A stretch of DNA of 7,378 nucleotides, from NCBI GenBank assembly GCA_019237515.1, contig JAFAGX010000491.1:1-7378 (forward strand). The letters are read 5' to 3'. Of the stretch, positions 1 to 4,085 are shown piece by piece (within the stretch, counting starts at the first letter, position 1; every line of letters starts with the position of its first letter). The notes beneath the pieces are model-generated. The model searched no databases and was not told where the DNA came from. It worked only from the letters and a program-made list of their open reading frames with translations. The position numbers and the translations under genes were made by a program. Source of the stretch: Acidobacteriaceae bacterium (GTDB lineage: Bacteria; Acidobacteriota; Terriglobia; Terriglobales; SbA1).

Positions 1-71
1 TATAGTGGCAGTTCTGCTGCCCAAACCCCGGTGAGATCAAATATAGATAACATGGGGCAACGAGATTATTT
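1..71 (+). other. Sequence upstream of the pseudokinase gene; possible tail of an upstream ORF
   Basis: Frame 1 is open from the window edge to a TGA at 73-75 that overlaps the ATG at 72 (ATGA). It could therefore be the last 24 codons of an upstream gene, ending in residues NMGQRDYL. Against this, only about a third of the codons end in G or C, rare codons such as AGA, ATA and TTA occur, and 24 open codons arise by chance about one time in three. A weak -10-like TATAGA lies at 42-47 without a recognisable -35 box. Coding tail and promoter region cannot be separated from this fragment. Confidence 0.25.
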
Positions 72-1352
72 ATGAATACCGCAGCGGTGCTCGAGAGGCA
101 AAGCGCACGAATGGTCGACGCGAAATTCCCTCTTCTTCAGAAGCTAGGGAGTTCCGGCCACAGCGAGGTTTATCTTACCGAGTTGCCTGACCAAGAGTCG
201 CAAAAAGCCGTTATTAAAGTTTTTCCTGGCGATGGCGAAAATGGCGAGCGGCTGTTAGCTCGACTCGAAGCGGTCGCAAAACTCTCTCATCCCCACCTTC
301 TCCGCATCTTTCATGTCGGCTGCTGCGAGATCAACTCGAATCCGCGTGTCTACGTAGTCATGGAGTTTGCCGACGAAGATCTTTCTCAGATATTGCCTTC
401 CAGGCCGTTAACGCCGACCGAAGCGGAGGAAATGCTGCGGGCGGCCGCTGACGTTCTTGCATTCCTGCATCAGAAGGGCTTTGTTCACGGTCATTTGAAA
501 CCTTCGAACATCATGGCGGTCACTGACCGCTTAAAGATTTCCAGCGATGGAATACAAGCTGTGGGCGAACAGGACTACCGGTCGGACGAACTCGGGCCTT
601 ACGATGCGCCCGAGGTTGTGAGTGAAACGCTTTCTGTGGCAGCGGACGTCTGGTCACTCGGCATAACAGTGGTTGCCGCCCTGAATCAGCATCCGCCAGC
701 CTGGGACCGAGTCACTAAAACGCCACCTGCGGTTCCGGATTCCATTCCCGAACCGTTCCACCAGATTGTTCAGGAGTGTCTCCGGTTGGATCCTGCCGAG
801 CGCTGCACACTCGAGCAGATTAAAGCCCTCTTGGAACCTGCCCCGGCCGCTGCTCCGGTTAGGAAATCGCGCACCAAGCCTTTAGTTCTCGCTCAACTTG
901 CCCTCATCGTGATATTGGCACTGATGTGGTTCGTCGCTCACCGAGGGTCAACGGCTAAGACCTCGCAAGCGCGCGCTAAGCAGGAAAGCACCGTCGTTGC
1001 CGCTCCCGCGACACCGCCGCCGGTCGTGAAGAACCCGCGAACGGGAATCGTGAAAAGTTCCGTGGCCGAACGAGTGATGCCAAATGTCTCGCACACTGCG
1101 CGAAATACGATTGAGCGCAAAATCAGGGTCAATGTCGCTCTCGAGGTCGACGATAGTGGCAGCGTATCCGCGGCCAAGCTTGAGAGATCGGGCCCAAGCA
1201 AATATTTTGCTCGTCTGGCTCTCGAATCTGCCCGTCAGTGGAAGTTCGAGCCTGCCCAGGTCGACGGCCAGCCGGTCCCAAGCAAGTGGATCCTGCGATA
1301 CCGTTTTGGACGGTCTGAAACTGAGGTAAGCCCTTCACAAACATCACCATAG
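72..1352 (+). CDS. Membrane-anchored pseudokinase (Ser/Thr kinase-like) with C-terminal TonB domain
   Basis: A 426-residue protein with four parts. Residues about 20-255 are a bacterial Ser/Thr kinase-like fold, 270-289 one hydrophobic transmembrane segment, about 305-322 a Pro/Ala-rich linker, and about 343-412 a TonB C-terminal type domain (VALEVDDSGSVSAAKLERSG, then ALESARQWKFEPA). Retained kinase marks are the VAIK-type Lys49, Lys143 and Asn146 of the catalytic loop, APE at 179-181 and DVWSLG at 192-197. Lost marks are the catalytic Asp (HRD is H139-G140-H141), the metal-binding Asp (DFG is S158-D159-G160) and two of the three conserved glycines of the P-loop. Phosphotransfer is therefore unlikely, and nucleotide or protein binding is the inferred role. 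Predicted topology places the kinase-like domain in the cytoplasm and the TonB domain in the periplasm. The membrane segment lacks the SxxxH pattern TonB uses with ExbB, so a classical energy-transducing role is doubtful. No strong Shine-Dalgarno precedes ATG 72; ATG 111 (Met14) is an alternative start. The architecture looks familiar from Acidobacteriota, but this could not be searched. Confidence 0.88.
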   Translation: MNTAAVLERQSARMVDAKFPLLQKLGSSGHSEVYLTELPDQESQKAVIKVFPGDGENGERLLARLEAVAKLSHPHLLRIFHVGCCEINSNPRVYVVMEFADEDLSQILPSRPLTPTEAEEMLRAAADVLAFLHQKGFVHGHLKPSNIMAVTDRLKISSDGIQAVGEQDYRSDELGPYDAPEVVSETLSVAADVWSLGITVVAALNQHPPAWDRVTKTPPAVPDSIPEPFHQIVQECLRLDPAERCTLEQIKALLEPAPAAAPVRKSRTKPLVLAQLALIVILALMWFVAHRGSTAKTSQARAKQESTVVAAPATPPPVVKNPRTGIVKSSVAERVMPNVSHTARNTIERKIRVNVALEVDDSGSVSAAKLERSGPSKYFARLALESARQWKFEPAQVDGQPVPSKWILRYRFGRSETEVSPSQTSP

Positions 1353-1466
1353 CATTCACCCGAGAACTACTGTTTTCATTCATCGATAAACGCCAATTCC
1401 GATAATATTTGTGACCTGGCTCACAAGCAGGCACTCTGAATTTCTGCGACAATAAATGCTTGCAGA
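1353..1466 (+). promoter_or_regulatory. Intergenic region with probable glyS promoter
   Basis: These 114 bases separate the pseudokinase stop from glyS. A 4/6 match to a -10 box, GACAAT, lies at 1448-1453. This would place transcription start near 1460, only a few bases before the glyS ATG, giving a near-leaderless message. That fits the absence of a Shine-Dalgarno before ATG 1467. No T-box-like structure, common before Firmicutes tRNA synthetase genes, and no hairpin with a T-run was seen. The promoter call is inference from weak matches. Confidence 0.3.
1409..1426. promoter_or_regulatory. CRP/FNR-family-like operator palindrome
   Basis: The sequence TTGTGACCTGGCTCACAA has perfect 6-bp inverted arms (TTGTGA/TCACAA) around a 6-bp centre. 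It contains the CRP-type core TGTGA-N6-TCACA exactly. Its centre (1417.5) lies about 42 bp before the transcription start inferred from the weak -10 box at 1448-1453, which matches the classical class II activator position. The palindrome is directly visible. The identity of the regulator and the glyS target are inferred; it could also be a dyad for another dimeric regulator. Confidence 0.5.
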
Positions 1467-3608
1467 ATGCCTGACTTCCTTCTCGAGATCGGTTGTGAGG
1501 AAATTCCTGCGCGCATGATCGATGCGGCTGAGGCCGAACTTGCGCGCCGCTTGGGAGAATTTTTTAAGCGGCACTCCCTGTCGGAGGCAAAAGCTAAGAC
1601 GTTTTCCACTCCACGCCGATTGGGGATCCTCATCGCAACCGCCGAAAGACAGCCGATTTTTAAGAGTAAGGTTCTTGGGCCACCAGAGAGCGCAGCTTAT
1701 AAGGACGGAAAACCTACAAAAGCGGCCGAGTCGTTCGCGCAACGAGAGCGGGTCTCAGTGGAAGCACTTCAAATCGTGGAAACCGAGAAAGGCCGCCGTA
1801 TTTGTGCGGAAACCGAGAAGGGTGGTCGCTCGGCAGCTGACGTCTTGATCGAAAATCTCCCTCCCGAACTCGCACAGATTTACTGGCCAAAAAACATGTA
1901 TTGGCGCAAACCGGGAGAGCTCTTTGTACGTCCTGTGCGCTGGCTTGTCGCCATGCTCGACGACCAGGTAATCCCCTTGGAATTCGATGGCGTTGGCGCA
2001 GACAATGAGTCGCGTGGCCACCGGATTTTGGGCGACCGCCCTGTTCGTGTCGCGGCCGCTGGCGACGCTTACGTCGCAGCGTTGCGTGAGGCGAAGGTGC
2101 TTGGACGCGAAGCGCGCGAGCACCAAATTCGCAAAGCGTTGGATGCAGCTACTCGGTCAATTCCTGGCGCCCGTTGGCGTGAAGACAAAACTCTTCTCGA
2201 TATAGTGGTGAATCTCACCGAATGGCCATCGGTCATCCTGGGAAACTTTGATCGCGAGTTCCTGCAATTGCCGGAAGAAGTTCTCGTGACGGTGATGCGC
2301 GATCATCAGAAATACTTTGCACTCGAAAACGTCAGTGGCAATTTGCTGCCGCATTTTCTCGCGGTGCTAAATACAGATGGTGATCCGAAAGGCCTGATCC
2401 GCCACGGCAACGAACGCGTCCTCCGTGCGCGATTCAATGACGCTCGGTTCTTCTGGGAAACCGACCAGAAGCTCCCGTTGCGCGATCGAATGCCGCTGCT
2501 CAAGCATGTGACATTTCAGAAGGACTTGGGCAGCTACTATGAGAAAACTCTGCGGGTACAACGGCTCTGCAGTTGGCTTTGCGAGATCATCCTCCAGAGT
2601 GGGGTGCCGATTCGCCCCGGTATCGTCCACAAATCTGCTTATCTGGCCAAAACCGATCTGACCACCGAACTGGTGAAAGAGTTCACCGAGTTACAAGGCG
2701 TCGTCGGTGGACTTTACGCGCAGGTACAAGAACTTGATTCCGATCTGCCCGAAAGCACGCGACACTTGATCGCGCAAGCCATCTACGATCAGTACAAACC
2801 AGAATCGATGGAGGCTTCGGTCCCGCGAACGATTGAAGGCGCCGTGCTGTCCATCGCAGATAAAGCTGACACTATTGCCGGCATGTTTGCTTTGGGCCTG
2901 CAGCCAACTGGATCAAGAGATCCGTTTGCCTTGCGCCGCCAGGCAAATGGGATTGTGAAGATTATCGCGGAGCACAAGCTGCCGATCTTACTCAGCCAGC
3001 TCACGGAATATGCCCGGGAAGCGTATCGCGGATCGGCGGCCGAAAGGAACTTCGTCGCAAACGCGAACTACGGCACAAGCACGAAGGCATTTTTTCGTGA
3101 ACGCCTGGAGTTCTACCTGCGGGAGACGCTGGGATTCAAATACGATGTTGTTGCCGCGGTGCTCGCTGCCGATGCCGACGATGTGGTGAATGCACTGGCA
3201 AGAGCCGGAGCCGTCACCAGAATTCGACCGTCAGCTGATTTCGAATCAATATCAGTTGCGTTCAAGAGGATAAAGAATATTCTTCGGCAAGCGGTTGAGA
3301 ACAGGAAGCGCGTAGCCGCCGAAATTGAGCCTGAGTTTCTTCATGACGAAGTTGAACGTGAGCTGGGATCGCAGATTCCCATAACGTCGGAAATCGTGGA
3401 GAAGCTCCGCGAGAATCGTAGGTATGACGAGGCGCTCATGGAAATTTCCAGGCTTCGCCCGGTTGTTGACCATTTTTTTGACAAGGTCATGGTCATGGTT
3501 GATGACGAGAACATCCGTGCGAATCGTCTGGCACTCTTGCAGACGCTGCTAATAAACTTTTCCACGATTGCGGACTTTTCCGAAATCGTAATCGAGGGCA
3601 AGTCTTAA
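1467..3608 (+). CDS. glyS: Glycyl-tRNA synthetase beta subunit
   Basis: A 713-residue cytoplasmic protein, beta subunit of the bacterial alpha2-beta2 glycyl-tRNA synthetase. The enzyme charges tRNA-Gly with glycine at the expense of ATP. The alpha subunit carries the catalytic core, while beta contributes tRNA binding. Family signatures run the whole length: FLLEIGCEEIPARM (residues 4-17), ERVLRARFNDARFFWETD (316-333), SAYLAKTDLTTELVKEFTEL (390-409), GSRDPFALRRQANGIVKI (482-499) and the DALR-type C-terminal FDKVMVMVDDENIRANRLAL (671-690). Length is slightly above that of the E. coli protein (about 690), and nothing is truncated. Translation starts at ATG 1467 because the family N-terminus MPDFLLEIGCEE begins there, although no clear Shine-Dalgarno is present. 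glyQ, the partner gene, is not inside this window; the gene immediately upstream here is the pseudokinase. A CRP-like palindrome lies about 40 bp before the start. Confidence 0.97.
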   Translation: MPDFLLEIGCEEIPARMIDAAEAELARRLGEFFKRHSLSEAKAKTFSTPRRLGILIATAERQPIFKSKVLGPPESAAYKDGKPTKAAESFAQRERVSVEALQIVETEKGRRICAETEKGGRSAADVLIENLPPELAQIYWPKNMYWRKPGELFVRPVRWLVAMLDDQVIPLEFDGVGADNESRGHRILGDRPVRVAAAGDAYVAALREAKVLGREAREHQIRKALDAATRSIPGARWREDKTLLDIVVNLTEWPSVILGNFDREFLQLPEEVLVTVMRDHQKYFALENVSGNLLPHFLAVLNTDGDPKGLIRHGNERVLRARFNDARFFWETDQKLPLRDRMPLLKHVTFQKDLGSYYEKTLRVQRLCSWLCEIILQSGVPIRPGIVHKSAYLAKTDLTTELVKEFTELQGVVGGLYAQVQELDSDLPESTRHLIAQAIYDQYKPESMEASVPRTIEGAVLSIADKADTIAGMFALGLQPTGSRDPFALRRQANGIVKIIAEHKLPILLSQLTEYAREAYRGSAAERNFVANANYGTSTKAFFRERLEFYLRETLGFKYDVVAAVLAADADDVVNALARAGAVTRIRPSADFESISVAFKRIKNILRQAVENRKRVAAEIEPEFLHDEVERELGSQIPITSEIVEKLRENRRYDEALMEISRLRPVVDHFFDKVMVMVDDENIRANRLALLQTLLINFSTIADFSEIVIEGKS

Positions 3609-3621
3609 AGAGAGGTTCAGG

Positions 3622-3662
3622 GTTTTTGTTGTCATCCCGAGCAAAGCGAGGGATCTGCAGTT
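3622..3662 (+). repeat. Left inverted repeat of the GIY-YIG cassette
   Basis: This 41-bp copy matches the reverse complement of 3962-4002 at 38 of 41 positions (differences at 3636, 3643 and 3652). Its centre, 3634-3654, is an imperfect palindrome. ATCCC pairs with GGGAT, two tandem G·A oppositions follow, then GC pairs with GC around an AAA loop. The repeat begins 14 bp after the glyS stop codon. It contains the Shine-Dalgarno sequence of the nuclease gene and ends inside its TTG start codon. The motif (GTCATCCCGAGC... GCGAGGGATC) resembles dispersed repeats seen in many Acidobacteriota and other genomes; the copy number in this genome is unknown. Confidence 0.9.
3648..3653 (+). promoter_or_regulatory. 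Ribosome binding site of the GIY-YIG gene, inside the repeat
   Basis: GAGGGA lies 7 nt before TTG 3661, a good Shine-Dalgarno match at good spacing. It supports the TTG start, since no ATG precedes the conserved YYVY motif in this frame. It lies in the 3' arm of the repeat hairpin (3634-3654), so folding of that hairpin in mRNA would mask it. This masking is inferred. Confidence 0.55.
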
Positions 3663-4074
3663 GAAGGCGGAACGGCGCTATTACGTGTACACCATGGCCA
3701 GCAGATCACTAACTCCATACACCGGCATCACAGACGAAGTATGCCGTCGCGCTCCACAGCACAAGGCCGGTACCTTTGACGGTTTCACCAATCAGTACAA
3801 GATCGATCGACTCGTGTACTACGAAGTGTTTCGCTACGTAAACAATGCAATTGCACGTGAAAAGCAGATGAAGGCATGGACACGAGCGAAACGGCTGGCA
3901 TTGATAAAAAGCATAAATCCAACCTGGCAGGATTTGTCTGAGGCTTGGGGCGAGAAGATCGAACTGCAGATTCCTCGCTTCGCTCGGAATGACAACAAAA
4001 ACAGTTCGTTAAGCGAGAGCGATGGAACTCCGAATTCCACTGGCGAACTCGCAAACGCAGAAATTTCAAAATAG
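3661..4074 (+). CDS. GIY-YIG family endonuclease (small, repeat-associated)
   Basis: A 137-residue protein starting at TTG 3661. Residues 6-97 match the stand-alone single-domain GIY-YIG family (UvrC N-terminal-like, YhbQ-like). The GIY element is YVY at 8-10 and the YIG element is Y20-T21-G22. The conserved arginine is R29 or R30, followed by QHKAG, then DRLVYYE (49-55). NAIAREKQMKAW (62-73) holds the probable metal-binding Glu67, and NPTWQDLSEAW is at 86-96. Members are predicted single-turn DNA nucleases with Mg2+; the biological substrate is not known. Residues 101-114 (ELQIPRFARNDNKN) are translated from the right inverted repeat, and 115-137 is an unrelated tail, so the functional domain probably ends near 97. 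Two prolines, P19 and P32, sit where relatives usually carry leucine or another non-proline residue, hinting at reduced fitness or decay. The stop codon overlaps the ppdK Shine-Dalgarno. Confidence 0.85.
   Translation: MKAERRYYVYTMASRSLTPYTGITDEVCRRAPQHKAGTFDGFTNQYKIDRLVYYEVFRYVNNAIAREKQMKAWTRAKRLALIKSINPTWQDLSEAWGEKIELQIPRFARNDNKNSSLSESDGTPNSTGELANAEISK
3962..4002 (-). repeat. Right inverted repeat of the GIY-YIG cassette
   Basis: This is the reverse-complement copy of 3622-3662. On the minus strand its core (3990-3970) folds as ATTCC, GA, GC, loop GAA, GC, GA, GGAAT. GCGAAGC is the extraordinarily stable DNA mini-hairpin known from biophysical work. The two stem differences from the left copy compensate each other (C-G replaced by T-A), and the third falls in the loop. 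The plus strand of this copy is translated in the nuclease frame as LQIPRFARNDNK. Confidence 0.9.
4023..4039 (+). other. Small stem-loop upstream of ppdK
   Basis: TGGAA (4023-4027) pairs with TTCCA (4035-4039) around a 7-nt loop. A wider pair, AGTTCG (4003-4008) with CGAACT (4044-4049), encloses it. Both lie within the tail of the nuclease ORF and before the ppdK ribosome binding site. No T-run follows, so it is not an intrinsic terminator. Function is unknown and chance is possible. Confidence 0.25.
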
Positions 4075-4078
4075 AGGA
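4073..4078 (+). promoter_or_regulatory. Ribosome binding site of ppdK
   Basis: AGAGGA lies 7 nt before ATG 4086. It overlaps the TAG stop codon (4072-4074) of the nuclease ORF, so ribosomes finishing the nuclease could reinitiate on ppdK. The overlap is visible; coupling is inference. Confidence 0.7.
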
Positions 4079-4085
4079 CTCATAT

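Larger units (their letters stand above)
3622..4002 (+). mobile_element. Candidate nuclease/inverted-repeat cassette (GIY-YIG with flanking palindromic repeats)
   Basis: A 381-bp unit is bounded by 41-bp inverted repeats (38/41 identical) and encloses nearly all of one GIY-YIG nuclease gene. It sits between two core genes, glyS and ppdK. No transposase and no convincing target-site duplication were found. It is therefore called an element from its symmetric boundaries and gene content alone. The architecture is reminiscent of RAYT/REP pairs, where a nuclease gene lies between palindromic repeats, but here the nuclease belongs to an unrelated family. Mobility is inference. Confidence 0.5.

Noticed and set aside
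1380..1742. Minus-strand ORF overlapping the glyS start
   Set aside because: It overlaps the conserved glyS N-terminus, has a low-complexity Arg/Ser-rich composition and has no family resemblance.
1776..1830. Internal duplication in glyS (ETEKG repeated, with 12 nt GGAAACCGAGAA shared)
   Set aside because: It is short, in a variable charged loop where relatives also carry Lys/Glu-rich sequence. Coincidence is adequate.
3609..4020. Target-site duplication flanking the GIY-YIG cassette
   Set aside because: The bases just outside the repeats share only GTTC-like fragments at unequal distances, which is no better than chance.
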